From Treponema sp. (GTDB lineage Bacteria; Spirochaetota; Spirochaetia; Treponematales; Treponemataceae), in assembly GCA_024402565.1 (NCBI GenBank), contig JAKSTM010000007.1, positions 1-64,000 of the forward strand: a DNA stretch of 64,000 bases. The letters are read 5' to 3'. A model generated the notes under the pieces. It had not been told where the DNA came from. It searched no databases and saw only the letters and a list, made by a program, of their open reading frames with translations. Below, piece by piece: positions 8,579-15,637 of this stretch. How positions within the stretch are numbered: the stretch's first letter is position 1; the number at the start of each line of letters is the position of its first letter. A program made the translations under genes and the position numbers.

Positions 8579-8595
8579 GTTTATCCCCTTTTCAA

Positions 8596-9447
8596 TTACC
8601 ACCAGTATCCGTCAGGAACATACCAGAGTCCGTTTTCATTTCCGGTTGCGGCGAAATGTTCCTTAAGTGCTGCTGAATGGTATGCGTTTACGATATCTTT
8701 TGCCCACTGAGCATCCTTGTTCTTTTCTTTTACTGTAACCTGAAGAAGCAGGTGGTCCAGAACTGTTTCCTGTGCCAGTGCAGTTGAAGCGTCAATTCCT
8801 GCATTGTAAACAATTGAACCTGTGATTACTGCAAAATCAAAGTCTCCAAGAACAGGAGGAATTGTCTGGGAACTCATTTCTGTAATCACAAGACCGTATG
8901 GATTGTCTTTAACATCTGTACTTACAGCCTTAGTTTTGTCGATTCCGTCTTTAAGTGTAATCCAGCCGATTTTTTCAAGAAGGAGATAAGCACGGGCTGT
9001 GTTTGAAGGATCGTTTGGAATAGCGATTGTAGGCTTTGTAAGTTTTTTTATGTCTTCAACTGATTTGTATTTTTCACTGAAAAGTCCTGCAGGAACAGTC
9101 GGAATTGGTGTAATAACAACCAGGTCTCCGTTGTTTCCTGCGTTCCAGCTTTTTGCATATGCTGTGTGCTGTTCAACGTTGAAATCTACGTCGCCGCCGT
9201 TCAATGCGTCATCTGCCAGTGAAAGATTTGAATAATCATAGGCTTTGAATGTATATCCCTGTTTTTCCAGGATAGGACGAACCTGTTTGTCAAAAAGAAC
9301 CGAGTATGGACCTGCTGACTGACTGTATGTAAGGTTTTTCTTTGTAAGAGAATCTTCACTTCCCTTGCTTTTTTTTGCGCATCCTGTAAAGCCTGCAGCA
9401 ACAACAGTCATCAAACCAATAACCAGAATTGAATTAATTTTTTTCAT
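8596..9447 (-). CDS. metQ: Methionine-type substrate-binding lipoprotein (second copy)
   Basis: NlpA/MetQ-family binding protein of 283 residues. The signal peptide ends in a lipobox (FTGCAKK), so the mature protein is lipid-anchored through that cysteine. The family motif AIPNDPSNTARAYLLLEK is present. It differs considerably from the other copy at 4358, so the two systems probably bind different ligands. It is 33 bases downstream of its permease gene. The amidohydrolase at the head of the operon suggests an N-acylated amino acid or peptide-like ligand; this is inference. Confidence 0.92.
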   Translation of the reverse strand: MKKINSILVIGLMTVVAAGFTGCAKKSKGSEDSLTKKNLTYSQSAGPYSVLFDKQVRPILEKQGYTFKAYDYSNLSLADDALNGGDVDFNVEQHTAYAKSWNAGNNGDLVVITPIPTVPAGLFSEKYKSVEDIKKLTKPTIAIPNDPSNTARAYLLLEKIGWITLKDGIDKTKAVSTDVKDNPYGLVITEMSSQTIPPVLGDFDFAVITGSIVYNAGIDASTALAQETVLDHLLLQVTVKEKNKDAQWAKDIVNAYHSAALKEHFAATGNENGLWYVPDGYWW

Positions 9448-9480
9448 ATTTTTACTCCTTTGATTTTCTCTAAATAATTT

Positions 9481-10152
9481 TTATTTTTTATGTTTTACTT
9501 TTCCTGCAATCAGGTTTCCAAGTCCCTGAAGCAGCTGAACAAAGGCAATCAGAACGATTACCGTTGAAATCATCAGCGGATAATTGAAGCGGGCAAAACC
9601 GTAAGTTATTGCCAGGTCTCCGACTCCACCGCCTCCTACTGTTCCTGCCATTGCAGTAGCACCAAGAAGTGCAACTGCGCCAGTTGCAATGTTCATTACA
9701 ATTGGACTTAAACTTTCTGGAAGCATGAATCTGAAAATTAGCTGAAATGTACTGGCTCCCATGGCCTGACCTGCTTCAATGATTCCTTTATCAACGCTCA
9801 TAAGAGAAGTTTCCAGAAGGCGTGCCATGAAAGGCACAAAGTTTGCAATAAGGGGAACCAGAGCGGCTGTTGAACCTACACGTGTTCCTACAAGAAACTT
9901 TGTAAAAGGCATGATTGCCACAATCAGAATCACAAAAGGAATACTTCTGATTATGTTTATGATTGTTGTAAGGATTGTGTACAAAATTATATTTTCTTTA
10001 AGTCCGCCTTTCCGGGTAATGACCAGAATTACTGCCAGAGGAAAACCGATTATTACACCAACAATCAGGGAAACTCCCAGCATGTACAGAGTCTGCCATA
10101 CACAGGTAATGATTTTTGCCGCCGGTACACCAAAAATAATTCCTTCTGTCAT
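9481..10152 (-). CDS. metI: Methionine-type ABC transporter permease (second copy)
   Basis: MetI-family permease of 223 residues with five hydrophobic segments and an EAA loop (EAGQAMGASTFQLIFRFMLPES). Its start overlaps the end of the ATPase gene by 4 bases, which indicates translational coupling. The order N-I-Q is the same as in the first system, consistent with an ancient duplication or separate acquisition of a whole transporter. Confidence 0.95.
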   Translation of the reverse strand: MTEGIIFGVPAAKIITCVWQTLYMLGVSLIVGVIIGFPLAVILVITRKGGLKENIILYTILTTIINIIRSIPFVILIVAIMPFTKFLVGTRVGSTAALVPLIANFVPFMARLLETSLMSVDKGIIEAGQAMGASTFQLIFRFMLPESLSPIVMNIATGAVALLGATAMAGTVGGGGVGDLAITYGFARFNYPLMISTVIVLIAFVQLLQGLGNLIAGKVKHKK

Positions 10153-11174
10153 AATTCAACCTCCGTTTTTTCAATTCCATGTTCATCAAAATATTTTTCA
10201 GCCGCTGCAATCTGTTCTTCATTTCCTGTAATCTGCACGGTCTGAAAGCCGATTACTTTTCCTTCCAGTTCTGTAACAATTCCGTACAGAATGGAAATAT
10301 TAACGCCCGTTTTCTTTACGGCTTCCGTCATTACCGGGTTGTCTGCGTTCTTCCCGTCAAATCTGAGCCTTACCACTCTCTGTGGTTCTTTATAATTTCT
10401 CAGATAATCTTTTACGCTTTCCGGCAGCCGGTCGTTGATTACCGTTCTGATGAACCCTTTTGTAGTCTCATTCTGCGGTTTCCCAAAAACCTGGATAACG
10501 CTTCCCTGTTCTACTATTTTTCCTTTTTCAAGAACCGTGACCTTGTTACAGATCTGCTGGATTACATTCATCTGGTGAGTAATCATCAGAATGGTAACTC
10601 CGAATTCCCGATTTACTTTCTTAAGAAGCTCCAGTATTGAATCTGTGGTTCTTGGATCCAGAGCAGAAGTAGCTTCGTCACAAAGCAGAATCTTTGGATT
10701 CGTTGCCAGCGCACGCGCAATTCCTACTCTTTGTTTTTGACCGCCGCTCAGCTGACTTGGAAAAGCTTTTGTCTTGTCTCCAAGTTCTACGAAATCCAGA
10801 AGCTTTTTCACCTGAGCCTCAATTTCTTCTTTTTTTTCATGACGAAGAACTAAAGGCATTGCCACATTCTGTTCAACGGTTTTATTTTCCAGAAGATTGA
10901 AGTGCTGGAATATCATTCCTATTCCGTGTCTGAAGTCTCTAAGGGCCTTTCCTTTAAGTGTTGCTACATTAGTTCCGTTTACCAGAACCTGGCCTTCTGT
11001 CGGTTTTTCCAGTGCATTTACCATTCTTACCAGAGTTGATTTTCCCGCTCCAGAAAAACCGATTACGCCGTAAATGTCTCCGTCTTCGACTGTAAAGCTG
11101 ACGTCTTTGGCAGCTGTTACTTTTCCATTTTTACCGCTATCGAAAACTTTTGTTACATTTTTAAACTCAATCAT
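10149..11174 (-). CDS. metN: Methionine-type ABC transporter ATPase with NIL domain (second copy)
   Basis: ABC ATPase of 341 residues with Walker A GFSGAGKST at 39-47, signature LSGGQKQR, Walker B CDEATSALD and a C-terminal NIL domain from about residue 265. It overlaps the upstream amidohydrolase gene by 4 bases and the downstream permease gene by 4 bases, so the three are one tightly coupled unit. The NIL domain implies feedback by a methionine-like product. Confidence 0.95.
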   Translation of the reverse strand: MIEFKNVTKVFDSGKNGKVTAAKDVSFTVEDGDIYGVIGFSGAGKSTLVRMVNALEKPTEGQVLVNGTNVATLKGKALRDFRHGIGMIFQHFNLLENKTVEQNVAMPLVLRHEKKEEIEAQVKKLLDFVELGDKTKAFPSQLSGGQKQRVGIARALATNPKILLCDEATSALDPRTTDSILELLKKVNREFGVTILMITHQMNVIQQICNKVTVLEKGKIVEQGSVIQVFGKPQNETTKGFIRTVINDRLPESVKDYLRNYKEPQRVVRLRFDGKNADNPVMTEAVKKTGVNISILYGIVTELEGKVIGFQTVQITGNEEQIAAAEKYFDEHGIEKTEVEL

Positions 11175-12430
11175 ATAGATACTGCTCCAGGTATGATGTC
11201 TGCAGGAACTCCAGGATTATAGACTTTTCCTCCAAGACGGTTTTTATGTTCTTCTTTTGCTTTTTCTACAATTTCAGGATTTGCAAAAATTTCTGCCGCT
11301 GTTTCTGCCATTATTTTTGCTGAATTAATCATTCCGTCGTAGGCTTTCTGTGTTTTTCCCTGATCCACAATGCTCTGTGAATGTCCCGGTGTACCAGGTG
11401 TCCATGTTGCCAGATGGAAATATGCAGTCGGAATAACCCAGCTTACATCACCAACATCAGTTGACCCCTTTCCGGCTCCCGGGCGGTCTACATGATTTCT
11501 TACATCCGGATAGTATTCTGCAGCCTTGTCTTCAACCAGGTCCCCAAGAATTGTATTCGGAATGTAGTTTGCATAAGTGGCTAGAATCACATGATCTTCT
11601 GTAGTTTCAGTCATAAGAGCTGCTCCCTGGGCCACTTTATTTACTCTTTCGTAAAGTTCCTTTGCAGTTTCCTGTTCTTCTGCACGGATCATGTAGTAAA
11701 CCTGGGCCTCTGACTGAACAACATTCGGAGCATGTCCGCCTGTATTTGTAATTGCGTAATGAATGCGGGCTGTTTCCGGAATATGTTCCCTAAGGTAATT
11801 TACGCCGATATCAAGAAGTTCAACGGCATCAAGGGCGCTTCGTCCAAGTTCAGGAACAGCGGCAGCATGACTTGATTTTCCGTGGAAGTTATAGAAAACC
11901 TGATAATTTGCAAGACAGCCAGTTCTTGCGACTCCGTTTCCGTTTCCTGGATGCCATGCTAATGCAACGTCAACATCATCGAAATATCCGTCTTTTGCCA
12001 GAAACATTTTTCCGCTTCCGCTTTCTTCTGCAGGACATGCATAAAAACGTACTGTTCCTTTTACATCATTTCCTGCGGCTTTTTCTGCTTCAAGATATTC
12101 CTTAATTGCTACGGCAGCGGCCACACAACCAGTGCCCAGAAGATGATGACCACAACCGTGACCTAATCCTTCAAGTGCGTCGAATTCTCCCAGAAGTGCT
12201 ATTACAGGTCCACCGTTTCCGTATTCTGCAGAAAAAGCAGTTTCCATTTTTGCAAGACCAGAATAAATTTTGAATCCTTTCGATTCTAAATAATCTTTTT
12301 GAATTTTTGCTGATTTAAATTCTTTGAATCCGATTTCATTAAAATCATGAATTGCATCACTGATCTGTGTGTAATCATTACGATTGTTTTCCAGATATTC
12401 GCTGATAAAGTTTTTAACATTAATAGACAT
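11171..12430 (-). CDS. M20 family amidohydrolase (AbgB/aminoacylase-like)
   Basis: Metal-dependent M20D-type hydrolase of 419 residues that removes acyl groups from N-acyl amino acids or cuts related amides. Metal-ligand motifs are GHGCGHH (90-96, with C93 and H95) and PAEES (133-137). The start at 12430 is taken because an AGGGG box lies 5 bases upstream; an in-frame ATG at 12475 lies inside the leader hairpin and lacks a spaced ribosome site. It heads an operon with metN, metI and metQ. I infer uptake and deacylation of an N-acyl sulfur amino acid, as with the N-acetylcysteine deacetylases of cysteine salvage. p-Aminobenzoyl-glutamate hydrolysis is the alternative. Confidence 0.85.
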   Translation of the reverse strand: MSINVKNFISEYLENNRNDYTQISDAIHDFNEIGFKEFKSAKIQKDYLESKGFKIYSGLAKMETAFSAEYGNGGPVIALLGEFDALEGLGHGCGHHLLGTGCVAAAVAIKEYLEAEKAAGNDVKGTVRFYACPAEESGSGKMFLAKDGYFDDVDVALAWHPGNGNGVARTGCLANYQVFYNFHGKSSHAAAVPELGRSALDAVELLDIGVNYLREHIPETARIHYAITNTGGHAPNVVQSEAQVYYMIRAEEQETAKELYERVNKVAQGAALMTETTEDHVILATYANYIPNTILGDLVEDKAAEYYPDVRNHVDRPGAGKGSTDVGDVSWVIPTAYFHLATWTPGTPGHSQSIVDQGKTQKAYDGMINSAKIMAETAAEIFANPEIVEKAKEEHKNRLGGKVYNPGVPADIIPGAVSI

Positions 12431-12454
12431 AGTAACCCCTAATCGAAAATGGCA

Positions 12455-12537
12455 CTGACTATTGGCAAAATCCATAACCTAGTCAGAAGAATGAAAATGT
12501 ATATTTTTGGATTTTTAGGCTAAAGGACTTTCAGCCT
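12455..12537 (-). promoter_or_regulatory. Attenuator-like leader hairpins
   Basis: Between the leader peptide stop and the amidohydrolase start the transcript can form hairpin 1 (AGGCT...AGCCT, 12517-12537) and hairpin 2 (CTGACTA...TAGTCAG, 12455-12486). An alternative 8-bp pairing (AAAATCCA at 12509-12516 read leftward with TGGATTTT at 12467-12474) would open hairpin 2. This 1:2, 2:3, 3:4 arrangement is the classical attenuation layout. Hairpin 2 lacks a strong T-run, so control could act on translation rather than termination. Confidence 0.5.
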
Positions 12538-12539
12538 GA

Positions 12540-12620
12540 TTAGAGACAACAACAGAGGCACATTACGCCGTTTCTAAAATTTTCGCGTACTAATTTTTCA
12601 AAGTAGATTGCTGTATTCAT
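12540..12620 (-). CDS. Leader peptide with terminal cysteine codons
   Basis: A 26-codon frame with a perfect AGGAGG box 7 bases before its ATG. It begins MNTAIYFEKLV and ends MCLCCCL, with four of the last six codons encoding cysteine. Its stop is 2 bases before the first leader hairpin, so a ribosome waiting at the Cys codons would cover or melt that hairpin. This is what a cysteine-sensing attenuation peptide should look like. It precedes the amidohydrolase-metNIQ operon and follows a strong promoter. Cys-rich upstream frames controlling sulfur genes are known in mycobacteria; I know of none in spirochaetes. Confidence 0.7.
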   Translation of the reverse strand: MNTAIYFEKLVRENFRNGVMCLCCCL

Positions 12621-12645
12621 TTTGTGCCTCCTTTTTAGTTTTAAT

Positions 12646-12704
12646 CCTATGTAAATGGTAGGAATAATGATAAGATATTATTTATTTCCTATTATGTCAA
12701 TAGG
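12646..12704 (-). promoter_or_regulatory. Promoter with two CCTA-N9-TAGG operators
   Basis: On the leftward strand TTGACA (12695-12700) and TATCTT (12672-12677) are 17 bases apart, a good sigma-70 promoter. One 17-bp palindrome (12688-12704) overlaps the -35 box. A second (12646-12662) lies just downstream of the expected start point near 12665. Both read CCTA, nine bases, TAGG, like the site at 7975-7991. The placement suits a repressor. The spacing between site centres is 42 bp, four helical turns. Confidence 0.7.
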
Positions 12705-12743
12705 TAATTAAAATAATTTAAGGCACATTTCAGGTTTATTTTT

Positions 12744-12953
12744 TTATTCCAGATAAAAAATATCTTCGAACTTTTTTTCCAGTGCAATACAAATAATCAG
12801 AGCCAGCTTTGCTGTGGGACAGAACTGGCCTGTTTCAATGGAACTGATAGTATTTCTGGAAACGCCTACCATCTGTGCCAGATCATTTTGTGAAAGTTTT
12901 TTTTCTGCTCTGAATTCTTTAAGATGATTTTTAAGAACTAAAGATTCTTCCAT
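12744..12953 (-). CDS. Small XRE-type helix-turn-helix regulator
   Basis: A 69-residue protein that is almost only a Cro/C1-type DNA-binding domain (LSQNDLAQMVGVSRNTISSI at about 19-38). Such proteins usually regulate themselves and the neighbouring membrane protein gene. It follows the 13004-13330 gene by 50 bases in the same direction. It could also be a candidate for binding the CCTA-N9-TAGG sites directly downstream, but nothing in the sequence proves that. Confidence 0.88.
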   Translation of the reverse strand: MEESLVLKNHLKEFRAEKKLSQNDLAQMVGVSRNTISSIETGQFCPTAKLALIICIALEKKFEDIFYLE

Positions 12954-13003
12954 ACTTATTGTCCTGATTATATTTTTCTTTTCTGAATAATTATTTTTTT
13001 TGA

Positions 13004-13330
13004 TTAAACCTTTCCAAGGAGCTGAAAAATGTAAACAATTAGCACAAGTATGAAAAGTACGAGATAAGAAATGAATACCAGTAGTTCGTGCTTTTTGTGC
13101 ATCTTCAGGAATTTCACAAAGAAGGTTACAGAGAACATTCCGAAAAGAACCAGTAAATATCCGAAGTTAAATTTTTTGTTAACGATAAATTCAATTATAG
13201 AAAAAATGGCACACAAGACTGGTGCAGAATAATAACTGATTTTTGCAGCAAGATTTTGTACTTCAAGATCAAAAATATCCTTATTTTGATTCTCGTTTCT
13301 GCTTTTTTCCAATATTTCTTCTTTTGTCAT
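13004..13330 (-). CDS. Small membrane protein, DUF6442-like
   Basis: 108 residues. A charged N-terminus (MTKEEILEKSRNENQNKD) is followed by three hydrophobic segments at about 33-50, 55-72 and 82-104. The start motif and its pairing with a small XRE regulator match the DUF6442 family as I remember it. Function is unknown. It lies 28 bases after the ferredoxin-type membrane protein gene, so the three or four leftward genes may form one unit. Confidence 0.6.
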   Translation of the reverse strand: MTKEEILEKSRNENQNKDIFDLEVQNLAAKISYYSAPVLCAIFSIIEFIVNKKFNFGYLLVLFGMFSVTFFVKFLKMHKKHELLVFISYLVLFILVLIVYIFQLLGKV

Positions 13331-13358
13331 TTTTTTTCTCCTGTAAATTTTCCTTCGG

Positions 13359-14096
13359 CTATTTATTTGTTATAGAATATTTTAACACATTGTTCTGGCA
13401 TTCCGAAATACATACTCCACAGTTTATGCATTCGGAAGATTTTATAAATCCGTTTTGTGATATTTTTTTTACATCCAAAGCCATGGGACATTTTTTTGAA
13501 CATCTTCCACATCCGGTACAGTTTGATTTTTTTGCTTTAATCTTTAACTGTGGGATATGAATTAGTTTTCCAAATTGGTATCCCAGAATCATAAAAGGTG
13601 CCATCCAGCAAATGTAATGACAGTTGGCACGTTTTCCATGAATTACTGCAGGAATTAAAAACAAGATTACAATGCCATAATAAATTACATAATTGTATAT
13701 GCTGGAAATTGATATTCCATGATCTGTCATATAAAAAGGATTAATTTTGTACTCCCCTTTTCCCATAATGTGACAGATAATAATTCCTGAAATCCAGATA
13801 ATCCATATTCCATATTTTATGAAATTTCTCCATCCTTGTTTTGGTGACTTGTCTGAAAATTCACAAAAACATTCAGACATTCCTCCTGTAGGACAAAGGA
13901 ATCCGCACCATAATCTTCCAAAGAACATTCCAAAAATAAACATCAGAGTGAATACAATAAAGCTGCCGTTAATTACATGTTCCATTGCAGCCTGAATTAT
14001 TAGGTATGGTGAGAAGTACCAGATTGTAATCGGAAAGAGAAGCATTGAAAAAATTAAAGTGAGTTTTCTGAGTTTTTGTAATCTTGTTTTTTCCAT
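13359..14096 (-). CDS. Membrane-bound polyferredoxin (NapH/YccM-like 4Fe-4S protein)
   Basis: 245 residues with about five transmembrane segments and two kinds of cysteine motif. One is a membrane-proximal pair of GFLCP-type motifs (LWCGFLCPTGG, then CFCEF). The other is two classical 4Fe-4S sets near the C-terminus (CTGCGRCSKKCP and CINCGVCISEC). Proteins of this design pass electrons between quinone and a soluble or periplasmic partner. No partner oxidoreductase is encoded next to it, and the gene upstream is an outer-membrane barrel. The physiological role is open. Confidence 0.82.
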   Translation of the reverse strand: MEKTRLQKLRKLTLIFSMLLFPITIWYFSPYLIIQAAMEHVINGSFIVFTLMFIFGMFFGRLWCGFLCPTGGMSECFCEFSDKSPKQGWRNFIKYGIWIIWISGIIICHIMGKGEYKINPFYMTDHGISISSIYNYVIYYGIVILFLIPAVIHGKRANCHYICWMAPFMILGYQFGKLIHIPQLKIKAKKSNCTGCGRCSKKCPMALDVKKISQNGFIKSSECINCGVCISECQNNVLKYSITNK

Positions 14097-14114
14097 AAGG
14101 AACTTCCTTTTGTT

Positions 14115-14723
14115 TTAGAATTTGTAACCAAAGTATGGCATTATGCAAATTCTGTTGGCTACAATACCGGTTGTATTGGAAAAATTTGTAAGGTCGCAGT
14201 TTACAGAAAAGCCAATATTGAATCCCTTTGATTTTGTGAAATCATATTCACATCCTGCTTCAATTCCTAAAACAAAAGGGTTTAATGACAGAGATGATTT
14301 TTCTAATTTTCTTCCGCTTAGTGATTCTTCTATATCGCTAATAAGGAAGTTGAATGTTGGTCCTGCGAACATGGAAAACTTTCCAGGAATCGTATCAATG
14401 CCTGCAAAAGTAAGTTTCACAATTAAAGGAATATCGACAGTCCAGAAAGATGTTTTTGATTTCCCTAAAGGTGAAATGTATGAAAATCCATTTTCGTTGT
14501 GAAATAATACTTTTGCTTCTAATGAAGTTACTTCGTTAAAAGAAAGTTCAGCTGTGTTTCCAAATCTGAATCCGGGAATAAAATCAAAATCCGATTCAAC
14601 ACCAGAAGATTCTTCTTTCATGGTATTTAGGCCCACAGCGCCTTCTATTCCAAAAGAAAAGTCCAATGCATTTACTGAGGAAATGATCATAAAGATTGAA
14701 ATGATAGCAAAAAGTTTTTTCAT
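14115..14723 (-). CDS. Outer-membrane beta-barrel protein
   Basis: 202 residues after the chosen start. The signal peptide (MKKLFAIISIFMIISSVNA) is followed by alternating hydrophobic/polar strands with aromatic ends, closing in a terminal aromatic residue (IMPYFGYKF), as expected for an eight-stranded barrel. The ATG at 14723 has a GGAG box; an earlier in-frame ATG lies inside the promoter. Expression is driven by a strong promoter covered by two palindromic operators (14753-14801). It heads a unit with the polyferredoxin gene 18 bases downstream. Confidence 0.8.
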   Translation of the reverse strand: MKKLFAIISIFMIISSVNALDFSFGIEGAVGLNTMKEESSGVESDFDFIPGFRFGNTAELSFNEVTSLEAKVLFHNENGFSYISPLGKSKTSFWTVDIPLIVKLTFAGIDTIPGKFSMFAGPTFNFLISDIEESLSGRKLEKSSLSLNPFVLGIEAGCEYDFTKSKGFNIGFSVNCDLTNFSNTTGIVANRICIMPYFGYKF

Positions 14724-14752
14724 AAAAACTCCTATGAAATTATTAATTTTGC

Positions 14753-14801
14753 CAAGTATACTTGTTAAAATTAATATAATATTGCCAAGTAAACTTGTCA
14801 A
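14753..14801 (-). promoter_or_regulatory. Strong promoter with twin CAAGTWWACTTG operators
   Basis: Leftward -35 TTGACA (14796-14801) and -10 TATATT (14773-14778) are 17 bases apart. A 12-bp palindrome, CAAGTTTACTTG, occupies 14786-14797 inside the promoter. A second, perfect one (CAAGTATACTTG) is at 14753-14764 just after the start point. Both are extended by GCC on the same side. Centres are 33 bp apart, about three helical turns, so two repressor dimers could sit on one face. Confidence 0.75.
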
Positions 14802-14821
14802 TATCTTTTTGCTATGATTAT

Positions 14822-15637
14822 TTAAATCAGTTCAAGCTTTTTAAATGCGTTGTATATTCCATTTTCAGTGATACTGTTTGTTACAAATGTAGCGTATTTT
14901 TGGAGTTCCGGATTTGCTCCTCCCATGAGGATTCCGGTTTCAGCGTATTTCAGCATTGGGATATCATTTGAACTGTCTCCTACCGCAATTGTGTTTTGGT
15001 GAGAAATGTTCAGATAGTCTTCCAGGAATTTCATTCCAGTTGCTTTGGAGAATTCTTTTGGAACCAGTTCATAAAAACCATTGCGATCAATGAATGTCAG
15101 TTCATTTTTGAAAGCATTGTAAAATCTGTTGAAATCAGATTCCGGAGAACATGCCATAATAAATTTATCAAAACCGACATTATGAAAATCTTTCTCCGAA
15201 ATGCAGTGAATGTTTCCCGGGATTTTAGATTCCAAATCAAGAGCTTCCTTTCCAATAAATGATTTATATGGCTTATTTGAATAAAAAAGGGCTTTTTCCC
15301 CTTCAAGCATCCATTCCAGTTTACAGGTTTCCAGTTCTTGAATTATTTTATAACAAAGTTCATTTTCCAAATGGTTTGCCAGAAGAACATTATTTCCAAG
15401 CCTAATATAAGTTCCACATCCACAGACATAACCATCAACTTTTATACTTTTTATTATATCGTCTAAGCAGGCGTAAGGGCGGCCCGTATTAATGATGCAG
15501 ATGTGTCCGTTTTTTCTGAGAAGCTCCAGCGCCTTTGTGGTAGATTCAGGCACACAGTGATCTTTTGTTTCAGTTAAGAGAGTACCGTCGATATCAAAGA
15601 AAATAAGCTTTGATGTTTCTTTTATAATTTTTCCCAT
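14822..15637 (-). CDS. HAD superfamily hydrolase, Cof type
   Basis: 271 residues. HAD motif I is FFDIDGTLL (13-21), motif II includes INTGRP and motif IV is GDSSNDIPML near residue 218. The large C2-type cap between motifs II and III places it in the Cof subfamily of sugar-phosphate and nucleotide phosphatases. The start overlaps the end of the HD-GNAT gene by 16 bases, so translation is coupled. Substrate unknown. Confidence 0.9.
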   Translation of the reverse strand: MGKIIKETSKLIFFDIDGTLLTETKDHCVPESTTKALELLRKNGHICIINTGRPYACLDDIIKSIKVDGYVCGCGTYIRLGNNVLLANHLENELCYKIIQELETCKLEWMLEGEKALFYSNKPYKSFIGKEALDLESKIPGNIHCISEKDFHNVGFDKFIMACSPESDFNRFYNAFKNELTFIDRNGFYELVPKEFSKATGMKFLEDYLNISHQNTIAVGDSSNDIPMLKYAETGILMGGANPELQKYATFVTNSITENGIYNAFKKLELI

